Assembly (NCBI GenBank): GCA_026692905.1
Contig: JAPLNL010000014.1
Span: 3,513-40,618 of the forward strand
Source of the DNA: Planctomycetota bacterium
GTDB lineage: Bacteria; Planctomycetota; Planctomycetia; Pirellulales; Pirellulaceae
DNA length: 37,106 nucleotides
Reading direction: 5' to 3'
Within the stretch, counting starts at the first letter, position 1, and every line of letters starts with the position of its first letter. Both the position numbers and the translations under genes were made by a program. A model generated the notes under the pieces. That model saw only the letters and a program-made list of their open reading frames with translations, ran no database searches and was not told where the DNA came from. Shown here one piece after another: positions 7,800 through 15,881 of this stretch.

Positions 7800-9224
7800 T
7801 TAAAGCGACTTGAGGTATTCTAGCAAATCGATTTTTTCATCTTGGGTCAGAGCGTTCGGGTAATCGTGACCAGTGGCTGATTTGCCTGGCTGTTTTGTGT
7901 CGAAGTACCATCGCCTCTCGGCTGATTTTAGTCGCTTCGGTAACTCGACAGGTGTTTCGACTAGTAGCCCCATCTTTTCGCAATCCAAACCTAACTCGGT
8001 TCTTCGCCATAGTTCTGGGCGTTGGTCGGGATTTAGTAAGTGCCAGAGCGTTGGGACGCTGCCGTTGTGCAGGTAGGGTGCAGATGCCCAAATTCCATCG
8101 AGGGGCGGAGCAACATAACCATCTACATTGGCAATCGTATCTTGGCCGCCATAGTTTGCGAACCAGCTTTGGCCGTAATGCTCTCTGTTCTTTGGGGTGA
8201 GCGCGTCGAGTCGTACTCGATCGGTTCCAATTTCTTCGATCGGCACACGAATCTCGGGATAAGTTGATTTTTCGCCATAGGTTCCATGACACGATGCGCA
8301 ATGACTCGCGAAGACCTGTTCGCCTCGTTGCTTCATCGAGGGATCGATAGGGAGCGGGTACTTGGGCGGTCGCAGTTCGGAAATGAACTGATACACTTGA
8401 CTAAAATCTTTTTCCCAACTGCGGAACTGTTCGGGACCATTCTGTTTGACGAGCATAAATTGCATCAGGCCACGATGTCCTTTTTCCGCGAAGCCATCGA
8501 TGTAAATATGGTGTTTGCGGTGAAAGTGCCACCAAGGTGGCGCGTCCATGTCATGATTGATCATCTCGGCAGGCATACGATCGGTATGGACGTTTAGGTC
8601 TTTATCTCGAAAGTTCATCAGTGCGACGCCGAACATGACTGCGTTGCTTGAACCAACCGTTTTGCCCAGTGGCATGAAAACAGAACCAACATCCATATGC
8701 CCAAGCGGTTTACCGAGCGACAGCTTGATTTTTCGAACTTGCTCAGTGAGAGTCTCGAGTTGGTAGGTCGTGTTCGGGGCACCTGGGTAAGTCGTACCGA
8801 AGAGGCTACCGCCGTGGCACGCAAAGCAATTCATGACATACCGCTGGTCTTTGGTCACGACGTATTGCAGTGGCTTGGAGGGATCGTCGGGACGCGGCGC
8901 CAAACCGTATGCCGTCCAAGTACTTGTGCGGGAATGGGTATTGAGGGGAGCGTCGGACAATTTCCACGGGTGCTCCAGGGTGTCCAGCTTTTGTAGAACG
9001 TCTTCGTCGAAATCGGGTGGCAAGTAAACATTGTTGACCAAATGTTGGTATCCAGCCTGGGCATCCGGAGACATTCCGGCCCATAGGGCTTGGTACTGAG
9101 TATGCAGGCTATTCCGTATTTGTTCGGATTCGGTTGGCTTGCCCAAATCTGGAGAATCCGCAGCTTGGCAGATGAGCTGGAAAAGACCAGCGACAAGCAG
9201 GGGAGTGAAAGTTTTGTTGAGCAT
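7800..9224 (-). CDS. Secreted di-haem cytochrome c (RoxA/MauG-like)
   Basis: Predicted 474-aa exported electron-transfer or oxygenase/peroxidase-like protein. It has a signal peptide (MLNKTFTPLLVAGLFQLICQA) and two covalent haem c motifs, CFACH near residue 134 and CASCH near residue 311. The C-terminal part has the family motif PPLDGIWASAPYLHNGSVPTL, characteristic of RoxA-type and bacterial cytochrome c peroxidase/MauG-type proteins. HxxxH-rich stretches (WHFHRKHHIYIDG) lie between the haems and may supply distal ligands. Length and motif order fit the RoxA-like group better than classical peroxidases (about 330 aa). No partner genes adjoin; it is transcribed alone toward rnpA. Substrate unknown. 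Confidence 0.85.
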   Translation of the reverse strand: MLNKTFTPLLVAGLFQLICQAADSPDLGKPTESEQIRNSLHTQYQALWAGMSPDAQAGYQHLVNNVYLPPDFDEDVLQKLDTLEHPWKLSDAPLNTHSRTSTWTAYGLAPRPDDPSKPLQYVVTKDQRYVMNCFACHGGSLFGTTYPGAPNTTYQLETLTEQVRKIKLSLGKPLGHMDVGSVFMPLGKTVGSSNAVMFGVALMNFRDKDLNVHTDRMPAEMINHDMDAPPWWHFHRKHHIYIDGFAEKGHRGLMQFMLVKQNGPEQFRSWEKDFSQVYQFISELRPPKYPLPIDPSMKQRGEQVFASHCASCHGTYGEKSTYPEIRVPIEEIGTDRVRLDALTPKNREHYGQSWFANYGGQDTIANVDGYVAPPLDGIWASAPYLHNGSVPTLWHLLNPDQRPELWRRTELGLDCEKMGLLVETPVELPKRLKSAERRWYFDTKQPGKSATGHDYPNALTQDEKIDLLEYLKSL

Positions 9225-9487
9225 TTCAGCAGTTTTGATTCGGCGTTGGGGAAGTCCATGTATTCGCTAATGTTCGATCTATTTTAGCGGAAGGAGAAGC
9301 CCACGTCTTGAATTCGTTTTTGGACGAATTGCGAGCAAAGTAATAGGCACATTCTATGTGCCGTTCACTAGGAATCACGGTAAATGAGCTCCAGCGGACG
9401 GCACGACGGAGCGCGCCTGCTACTTTTGTCTGATGTGTCCAAAATTTCGGTTTTTTGCCGCTAGAATATCAATTTTTCATCGTTCCT
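9225..9487. other. Intergenic region upstream of the cytochrome gene
   Basis: About 260 bp with no supported gene. It probably holds the promoter of the minus-strand cytochrome gene. The stretch GCGGACGGCACGACGGAGCGCGCCTGC (9395-9420) is GC-rich against an AT-rich surround (9420-9480). The palindromic array starts right after it. Confidence 0.4.
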
Positions 9488-9663
9488 TAGCACGACGCGC
9501 AAGCTAGTGAATTGGATAGCAGATTCACTAGCTTGCGCGTCGTGCTAGTAGAGATTCACTAGCTTGCGCGTCGTGCTAGTAGAGATTCACTAGCTTGCGC
9601 GTCGTGCTAGTAGAGATTCACTAGCTTGCGCGTCGTGCTAGTAGAGATTCACTAGCTTACGCG
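9488..9663. repeat. 31-bp palindromic tandem array
   Basis: One inverted copy of the core (9488-9512) is followed by four exact 31-bp direct units (9523-9553, 9554-9584, 9585-9615, 9616-9646) and a partial fifth (9647-9663). Each unit is the core ATTCACTAGCTTGCGCGTCG continuing to TGCTA plus a GTAGAG spacer. The core is the same as at window positions 1-130. It ends about 30 bp before the glycosyltransferase start, so it probably lies in that gene's leader or promoter. There are no unique spacers, so it is not a CRISPR. Confidence 0.92.
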
Positions 9664-9696
9664 ATTTTACGTTACCGAAGAGATCCCAGGAAATAA

Positions 9697-12009
9697 TTGA
9701 CTACAAAAATGGCCGACGTCGTCTCTCGATCGCCTGCGAATAACCTACCGCATCGACTCTGGTTGGTACCAACGTTGATTGCGGCCTTGGTTTACGGTTG
9801 CGTGTTCTTGTGGCTACCACTCCGTGAGGGAGTGGTCGGGGCTGAGGGAGAGGCTATCCGTCGTGCAAGTTATCTTTTCACGAGCTTGTTTTATCCGGAA
9901 ATGCGTTTATCAACTTGGGTTGATGGGGGGCGACTGCCCGTTGGCTTCATCGATCGAATTCCCATTGTTGTTGGGACATGCGTCTGGTTAGGATTGAGCG
10001 CACTGATTGGTATGCCTTTAATCAGGCCTGTTAGGCGGATTGTCGTGACATGGAGTTCGCGAGTCGAACAGATCGCGTTTGCATTGTTGGTCGGGCTCGC
10101 TCTGCTTTCAAGTCTGGTCCTTGTTTTGGGACTGCTTGGTGGGCTTAAAAGCGGTCCCCTTTTGTGTGGTGCAATTGCTGTGCTTCTCTGCGCTGTCTAT
10201 GGCGTGTCTCAATTGTCATCGATCGCAGCAACGCAGTCGGCGGCTTTGAAGTTACGAAGTACTTCCGCAATTGCCTCTCAAAAGTCGACAATCGATCAGG
10301 TTTTCTTGGTTTCGGTTATTGGGTTGACTTGTATCGCAGCAGCGATTGTGATGTTGGGGGCATGGCTACCTCCGAGCGAATTCGATGTGCTTGAGTATCA
10401 TTTGCAAGCTCCCAAAGAGTTCTTTCAAATGGGCATCATTCGATTCGTTCCACACAATATTTATGCCAACATGCCGCTTGGGACAGAGATGCACAGTTTG
10501 GCAATGATGACTCTCATTGGAGAGCCGGATGCTTGGTTGGGCGGAGTGATTGGGAAATCGATCACGGCATCGATATCACTTGTTGGGGCGGCATTGCTTG
10601 GAGCATTTGTCGCTCAGAAGTTTGGGGTATTGTTTGGTTGGACTGCAGCCGGATTATGGCTTAACTCACCTGGAATTGCGCAGGTCGCCATGTTTGGCTT
10701 GGTTGATGGCGCACTGGCTACGTATGTTCTTGCCTCGGCTGTCGCGACGTACTATGCGATCGAAGCGATGGGGAGTCGCGTCATAATCGGCGATCCTGAC
10801 TCAGCGCAGAACAAAGCAACTCGCAATCGCATTATGACCTATTGGAGACTCGCTGGGATCACTTCGGGAGCGGCGGCCGCGACCAAATACCCTGGATTGA
10901 TTTTGGCGGTTGTTCCTGTTTGCGCCTTTTTCATGTGGTCCGTATGGAGATACCGTTCCGTTTTTCAGAATCGTGAGGCAATCTTGACGGCTTGCTTTTT
11001 GGTTATGGAACTGACAGCGACATGCGGATTTTGGTACGCCAAGAATTGGGTGTTTGCAGGGAATCCCGTCTATCCACTCGTGGCTGACGTTTTGGGGGGC
11101 AAAACATTGACACCGGAAAAAATAGCGCAGTGGAAACGCGCGCACGCCGCCCCCGATTTGGCCACGACGAACAAGGGAAGCAGCGAAAATGAAAAAGCGT
11201 CCTATTTTCGGTCGGTAACAATGGCAGCTTCTGATGTTGCTAGGTTAGTGTTCACGTCTTCGTACGTGCAACCAGCTATGCTTTTCGGTTTATTCGTCTT
11301 TTTGTTTGGTATTCGTAAGATTCAATACGAAGGTGGTCTGACGCTGATCTGCATGTGGGGTGGTTGGTCCCTATGGATCGTGGCGGTATGGTGGTTTGCA
11401 ACGCACCGAATCGATCGGTTTTGGCTGCCACTCACTGGTTTATGGGCAGGTCTCGGTGCGATCGGATTTTGGTGGCTGTATCGAAACGTATCGCCAAACT
11501 TAACTCAAAGCATTGTCGTATTGGGGCTCGCTTATGGTTGTATTATCAATTCGTCACCTGCCACCGCTGACAATCGCTTCTTTGTTTCGTTGAATGCATT
11601 GAGACAGGATGTTGGTGACAAAAATCAAGTGCCGAGACTCTTCCCAACGACAGCCTGGATCAATTGGAACTTGACCGATAGCAACACTCGAATCCTTCTT
11701 ATTGGCGAAGCTCGAGCCTTTGAGTTTCTTTCTGCTATTGAGTACAGCACCTGTTTTGATCTGAACCCTGGCGAGGTTTATCTTCGAGGGAAATCAGGAG
11801 TTGAACAGAAGGCAGCCCTTCGCGAGCGAGGCATAACGCATATTTTAGTCCAGTGGACGGAGATCAACCGTTATCGCAAACCGACTAACTATGGTTTTAG
11901 CGATTGGCCTCAGGAGGCCGACGTCCAAAAGCTCGTCGATGATGGCGTCGTCAGCCGAATCGACTGGGGATTTCCGCTGAAATATGCGGAGCTTCTGGAA
12001 GTCAAATGA
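9697..12009 (+). CDS. GT-C type polytopic membrane glycosyltransferase (PMT/ArnT-like)
   Basis: Predicted 770-aa integral membrane protein with about 11-13 hydrophobic segments, the first at residues 21-40. Such proteins transfer sugars from polyprenyl-phosphate donors on the outer face of the inner membrane. A large first loop carries the acidic motif EFDVLEYHLQAPKEF (about 228-242), which matches the conserved catalytic loop region of planctomycete family-39-like GT-C enzymes. ATKYPGLILAV is another recognisable stretch. The C-terminal 150 residues are soluble. TTG at 9697 is chosen because CAGGA lies 5 bases before it; ATG at 9709 is the alternative. It stands alone between two repeat regions. 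The donor and acceptor cannot be told from sequence. Confidence 0.75.
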   Translation: MTTKMADVVSRSPANNLPHRLWLVPTLIAALVYGCVFLWLPLREGVVGAEGEAIRRASYLFTSLFYPEMRLSTWVDGGRLPVGFIDRIPIVVGTCVWLGLSALIGMPLIRPVRRIVVTWSSRVEQIAFALLVGLALLSSLVLVLGLLGGLKSGPLLCGAIAVLLCAVYGVSQLSSIAATQSAALKLRSTSAIASQKSTIDQVFLVSVIGLTCIAAAIVMLGAWLPPSEFDVLEYHLQAPKEFFQMGIIRFVPHNIYANMPLGTEMHSLAMMTLIGEPDAWLGGVIGKSITASISLVGAALLGAFVAQKFGVLFGWTAAGLWLNSPGIAQVAMFGLVDGALATYVLASAVATYYAIEAMGSRVIIGDPDSAQNKATRNRIMTYWRLAGITSGAAAATKYPGLILAVVPVCAFFMWSVWRYRSVFQNREAILTACFLVMELTATCGFWYAKNWVFAGNPVYPLVADVLGGKTLTPEKIAQWKRAHAAPDLATTNKGSSENEKASYFRSVTMAASDVARLVFTSSYVQPAMLFGLFVFLFGIRKIQYEGGLTLICMWGGWSLWIVAVWWFATHRIDRFWLPLTGLWAGLGAIGFWWLYRNVSPNLTQSIVVLGLAYGCIINSSPATADNRFFVSLNALRQDVGDKNQVPRLFPTTAWINWNLTDSNTRILLIGEARAFEFLSAIEYSTCFDLNPGEVYLRGKSGVEQKAALRERGITHILVQWTEINRYRKPTNYGFSDWPQEADVQKLVDDGVVSRIDWGFPLKYAELLEVK

Positions 12010-12033
12010 TCTGAAAAACGCAAGATGTTCTAG

Positions 12034-12152
12034 GCACCCTCCCGCTGGGAGGGTCGAGCGTAGCGAGGGGAGGGTGAAGTGCCAACAACAATTGCACAAG
12101 TCATTTCACCCTCCTCGGGCCGAAGGCCCGAGCATCCCCGAGGGAGGGTGGC
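12034..12152 (-). repeat. Paired-hairpin intergenic element, copy 1
   Basis: About 120 bp made of two G/C-rich hairpins (CACCCTCCCGCTGGGAGGGT and TCGGGCCGAAGGCCCGA) around a core whose reverse complement reads TGCAATTGTTGTTGGCACTT. The reverse complement of the whole element aligns along its length with 19855-19971. It sits just after the glycosyltransferase stop. It could act as a transcription end or as a mobile palindromic element; no T-tract follows. Confidence 0.75.
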
Positions 12153-12155
12153 TTT

Positions 12156-12246
12156 AAATCCCCGTGAAAAATCCCCGTGAAAAATCCCCGTGAAAAATCC
12201 CCGTGAAAAATCGCTGTGAAAAATCGCTGTGAAAAATCGCTGTCAA
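12156..12246. repeat. 13-bp tandem repeat, seven units
   Basis: Four units of AAATCCCCGTGAA are followed by three of AAATCGCTGTGAA, the last with one change (GTCAA). The switch from the first to the second unit type is abrupt. It lies between the 3' ends of the glycosyltransferase and the response regulator genes and codes for nothing recognisable. Confidence 0.9.
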
Positions 12247-12289
12247 ACGCATTTTCATCGAAGCGATGCTTCGTTGCCCGGAATGGGGC

Positions 12290-12922
12290 CTAAACTAGAT
12301 TCTTTCGCACTGCCCAAACAGCCGCTTGCGTTCTATCGGACACGCCGATCTTGCGAAGGATATGTTGGACGTGCTCCTTTACGGTTTCGTAACTGATTCC
12401 GAGCGACAGGGCGATTTCTTTGTTCGTAAGACCGTTTGCAAGTTGCTTTAGCACTTCGCCCTCTCGCTGCGTGAGCGGAATCTCAGAGTCGGTTCCCATT
12501 CGCATGGTCGCGAGCGATCCAGTAACACGACGCAATTCCTCGCGACTCCAGGTACTCTCTCCTTTGGATGTCCTGAGAATGGAATCCAAGATGCGTTCTT
12601 GAGAATCTGTCTTCAGAAGAAAACCGTTTGCACCTAAAGCAACCGCACGTGCGACATAGGTTGGGTTGTCGTAAGCAGAAAAAACCAAAACAGGTTGTGT
12701 TGGCGAGTGCATTTTGATTTTGGCTAGGAGTTGTAAGCCATCCCCACCAGGAATCCGAACGTCCAGCAAAACTAAGTCGAACTTCCCTGCCAGAAACTTG
12801 TTGTAGCCATCCTCAGAGGTAGAGGCCTCGTCGACAATTTCCATTTCCGTTCCAAGAAGCATTTGCCGTAGTCCCAAACGGACAATTTCATGGTCGTCAA
12901 TGAAAAGAATTTTGCTCGTCAT
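12290..12922 (-). CDS. NarL/FixJ-type response regulator (REC + LuxR HTH)
   Basis: Two-component transcription regulator of 210 aa. I chose the ATG at 12922 (MTSKILFIDDHE) since the longer frame adds residues foreign to the family. The receiver domain has the acidic pair D9/D10, the phosphoacceptor D54 (VLLDVRIPGGD), S82 and K104 (FLLKTD). The C-terminal HTH (about 145-205) has the LuxR signature LTQREGEVLKQLANGLTNKE followed by IALSLGISYETVKEHVQHIL. No histidine kinase is adjacent, so the partner lies elsewhere. It is transcribed divergently from the LolC-like gene with 340 bp between them; whether it controls that operon is unknown. Confidence 0.92.
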   Translation of the reverse strand: MTSKILFIDDHEIVRLGLRQMLLGTEMEIVDEASTSEDGYNKFLAGKFDLVLLDVRIPGGDGLQLLAKIKMHSPTQPVLVFSAYDNPTYVARAVALGANGFLLKTDSQERILDSILRTSKGESTWSREELRRVTGSLATMRMGTDSEIPLTQREGEVLKQLANGLTNKEIALSLGISYETVKEHVQHILRKIGVSDRTQAAVWAVRKNLV

Positions 12923-13263
12923 GATGAACCGCTTACTAGCCGGCCTTAAAATAGGTGGAAATAATCGCAAAAAAATGAATGAATAGCCACGCAAAGGGGG
13001 CATGGCTCCTATTGTTGGGGGGGCCCACCCCAACTTAGCATGCGAATGTGGGTGGCACCATACCCGACGAACTCTTTGTTTTCGTAAATTTCAATTTCCG
13101 TGGCGAATTGCAGGAAATCGCTAAAGTTGGAGCGCCCGACTGATCTGGCATCGAAGTGGGGATGGATGCTATTTTCCGCCGGTCATTGTTATCGCTTAGC
13201 GATTTTAACTGGGTAAGGATCATGCCAAGATTTGGTTGAGCCATACAAGCAAAGGAATGCGAA
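12923..13263. other. Divergent intergenic region with a G-run hairpin
   Basis: The region separates the response regulator from the ABC permease gene. It contains a GTTGGGG...CCCCAAC inverted repeat at 13014-13034 that includes a run of seven G. AAAGGA at about 13250-13255 is the ribosome-binding site of the permease. No gene is supported here. Confidence 0.5.
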
Positions 13264-14937
13264 ATGTACAAGTTGTTGCTGTGTTGGCGATATCTAAAAA
13301 CCAGGTGGATCGCTTTAGCGTCAATCGTTTCGGTCACGTTGGGGGTCGCAACCTTGATCGTGGTCAACAGTGTCATGGATGGTTTCACATCGCAGATGCA
13401 AGATCGAATGCATGGGATTCTAAGCGATCTGGTTGTTGAAACACGGGGCACCAACGGGATCGCTCAGCCAGATTGGTATATCGACAGGATTCGAGCTAGG
13501 ATTGGCGATTCGGTAGAGGGGGTTACAACAGTGGTAACTCTGCCGGCCATGATGACTTTTCATCACAATGGTTCATCGCATACACAGCAAATCAACCTCA
13601 TCGGCATCGACCAAAAGACCTATGCTAGCGTCAGCGACTTCAGCAAGTATCTAATTCACCCAGAGAACAAAGCCCAGTTGGATTTCCAATTGAAGCAATC
13701 TGGATACGCACCGGAGCGAGAAGCACTGCAACCGTCGGGATGGGAATATCGAAATAGGGTTGAGCAGCTCAAGAAGGAGCGAGCCAACATGCAGGAACAG
13801 TATCTTGCCCTACAAGATAAAATTGCAAAGGAATCGCGAAATCCACTCCCACCGGCTTTGGCTGAGCAAAATCCTAGGACAGGGGATTCTGGAACGAATG
13901 ACGGCGCTCGTTCGTCGACCGAAGTTGCAAATACCGCAGTTGCGAATACAGAGACGGGAACACAAACCGAAGCTGAAAGAATGGCAGCTATGTTAGCGGG
14001 CCCTTCCATGGCGACCCTTGCGAATGCTCAATCGGGCGGTCGAGTCTTTGATGCGTCCAAGGATCAGCGAACGGGAATCGTTCTTGGTATCGGAATCGGA
14101 AGTGTTCGAGGACGGGATCCGGAAGGCAAAGTCAAGGACTACTTCTTCATTCGCCCTGGCGATGATGTCAGTGTTGCATTCCCGAATGCGGGGACACCAC
14201 CCAGAGCGATCGATGAGATGTTTACGGTCGTTGATTTTTATGAAAGCAAGATGAGCGAATACGATGCGACGTTTGCTTTCGTGCCGATTGAAACACTGCA
14301 GCGAGCACGGGGCATGATTGATCCGGCCTCCAAAGTAGGTGCCGTGACCTCGATTCAAATCAAGCTGAAGCCGGGCGCAGACCTTTCTACTGCCCGCAAT
14401 GCGCTGCGAGACGAGTTTCCACCGCAAGAGTCCTACGTTCAAGTCAATTCATGGCGGGATACTCAAGGGCCGCTATTGCAAGCTGTTCAGATGGAGACCA
14501 CGATCCTTAACATCTTGCTCTTTATGATCATTGCTGTTGCCGGATTCGGTATCCTGGCGACCTTTTTCATGATCGTGGTTGAAAAGACACGCGACATCGG
14601 CGTTCTCAAGTCGCTCGGCGCACCAGGCACAGGCATCGCCTCGATCTTTTTGGGATATGGCGTATTGCTAGGATCTTTAGGATCGGGAGCAGGCGTTGTT
14701 TGCGGACTGCTGTTTGTTTGGAAAATCAATGAAATTGCCAGAGTATTGGAGTGGTTCACAGGGCGAGAGGTCTTCGATCCGACTGTTTATTACTTTGACT
14801 CCATTCCAACGATCATCCATCCATTTACTATCGTCTGGGTTAGCATCGGCGCGGTCTTGATCGCGATTATGGCAAGTGTCTTGCCATCTATCCGTGCGGC
14901 TCGAATGCATCCTGTAGAGGCTTTGCGTTATGAATAG
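13264..14937 (+). CDS. LolC/LolE-like ABC transporter permease (MacB/FtsX family)
   Basis: Inner-membrane permease of 557 aa. It has one N-terminal membrane segment (about 15-40, SIVSVTLGVATLIVV), a large extracytoplasmic region, and three C-terminal membrane segments (about 405-545) forming the FtsX domain. The coupling motif EKTRDIGVLKSLGAP and the C-terminal RAARMHPVEALRYE are typical of LolC/E and MacB permeases. It is about 140 residues longer than E. coli LolC/E. The extra length includes a coiled-coil-like, Gln/Glu-rich then Thr/Ala-rich insert at about 160-255. AAAGGA lies 8 bases before the ATG. The stop overlaps the start of the ATPase gene by 8 bases. Lipoprotein release is the likely function; no LolA/LolB gene is present here. 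Confidence 0.87.
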   Translation: MYKLLLCWRYLKTRWIALASIVSVTLGVATLIVVNSVMDGFTSQMQDRMHGILSDLVVETRGTNGIAQPDWYIDRIRARIGDSVEGVTTVVTLPAMMTFHHNGSSHTQQINLIGIDQKTYASVSDFSKYLIHPENKAQLDFQLKQSGYAPEREALQPSGWEYRNRVEQLKKERANMQEQYLALQDKIAKESRNPLPPALAEQNPRTGDSGTNDGARSSTEVANTAVANTETGTQTEAERMAAMLAGPSMATLANAQSGGRVFDASKDQRTGIVLGIGIGSVRGRDPEGKVKDYFFIRPGDDVSVAFPNAGTPPRAIDEMFTVVDFYESKMSEYDATFAFVPIETLQRARGMIDPASKVGAVTSIQIKLKPGADLSTARNALRDEFPPQESYVQVNSWRDTQGPLLQAVQMETTILNILLFMIIAVAGFGILATFFMIVVEKTRDIGVLKSLGAPGTGIASIFLGYGVLLGSLGSGAGVVCGLLFVWKINEIARVLEWFTGREVFDPTVYYFDSIPTIIHPFTIVWVSIGAVLIAIMASVLPSIRAARMHPVEALRYE

Positions 14938-15766
14938 CATCAAACCCGCGAAATTGAATTCCAATGTCAACAAACCAGCAACCGGTCCGTACCGCGTGGT
15001 CAGGCCCGAGCTCGAGCTCGACACCATCGAGGGCGGATTGGAACAGACTCGTATGCCGAGCCTTGGCGAGAAAGCCATCGTGGAAGCGCGCGACGTTAAG
15101 AAATCCTATCGACGCAGCAAAACAATCGTCCCGGTTCTCAAGGGCGTCGATTTTAGCGCGGAGCGGGGCAAGATCACTGCGATCGTCGGTCAAAGCGGTT
15201 CGGGCAAAAGCACGCTTCTCCATTTGCTAGGTACCTTGGATCGGCCAGATTCAGGCGAAATCCAATTTGATGGGCAGCGTACGGACAATCTCCCCGCTCG
15301 CAAGCGAGATGCGTTTCGAAACAAGCAACTTGGAATGATTTTCCAGTTTTATCATTTGTTGCCTGAGTTGACTCTGCTCGAAAACGTTATCGCGCCAGCT
15401 ATGATCGGACAAAGTATTTTCTCGTACTTCCGTAACCGTTCGGCTATCCTCAAGCGAGCGAAGGAACTGACCGAGATGGTCGGCCTGTCGCATCGCCTGC
15501 ACCACAAACCATGCGAACTTTCTGGCGGCGAAATGCAACGCACCGCCATAGCTCGGGCATTGGTGACATCACCGAAGTTACTGCTGGCGGACGAGCCGAC
15601 CGGAAATCTCGACCAAGAATCGGGGCACTCGATTTTGCAATTGATGCGTGACCTGAACCGCGACACAGGCTTGACCATCGTTATGGTGACCCACGACGAA
15701 AACATTGCACAGCAATGCGATGCGTTGGTGCGTCTCAAGGGCGGCAAACTGGAAGCACTAAAGTGA
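14930..15766 (+). CDS. LolD-like ABC transporter ATP-binding protein
   Basis: 278-aa ABC ATPase pairing with the overlapping permease gene. Walker A is GQSGSGKST (about 86-94), the Q-loop lies in GMIFQFYHLLPELTLLENV, the signature is LSGGEMQRTAIARAL, Walker B is LLLADEPTGNLD, and the switch His is in VMVTHDE. The signature and the LLADEPTGNLD run are those of the MacB/LolD class. A 45-residue Lys/Asn/Pro-rich N-terminal extension precedes the ABC domain. The ATG at 14930 has GAGG 9 bases upstream, while an ATG at 15053 would remove the extension. It probably powers lipoprotein or envelope-substrate extraction with the permease. Confidence 0.9.
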   Translation: MNSIKPAKLNSNVNKPATGPYRVVRPELELDTIEGGLEQTRMPSLGEKAIVEARDVKKSYRRSKTIVPVLKGVDFSAERGKITAIVGQSGSGKSTLLHLLGTLDRPDSGEIQFDGQRTDNLPARKRDAFRNKQLGMIFQFYHLLPELTLLENVIAPAMIGQSIFSYFRNRSAILKRAKELTEMVGLSHRLHHKPCELSGGEMQRTAIARALVTSPKLLLADEPTGNLDQESGHSILQLMRDLNRDTGLTIVMVTHDENIAQQCDALVRLKGGKLEALK

Positions 15767-15881
15767 TCTGGTAATCTTTGACGATTGTAACGATCAGTCT
15801 AATGTTTCCGTTTAGGAAAAGCCGATTTTAGGACTACAAACCTAAGCTCACTACGGCCAATTCAACAACGGAACCGAACGG

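Noticed and set aside
9488-9663. CRISPR-like regular repeats
   Set aside because: Units are exact 31-bp direct repeats with no unique spacers, each unit is itself palindromic, and no cas gene is in the window.
12034-12152. Simple Rho-independent terminator
   Set aside because: Strong stems are present but no T-tract follows either, and the element recurs elsewhere with a conserved core, so a plain terminator does not explain it.
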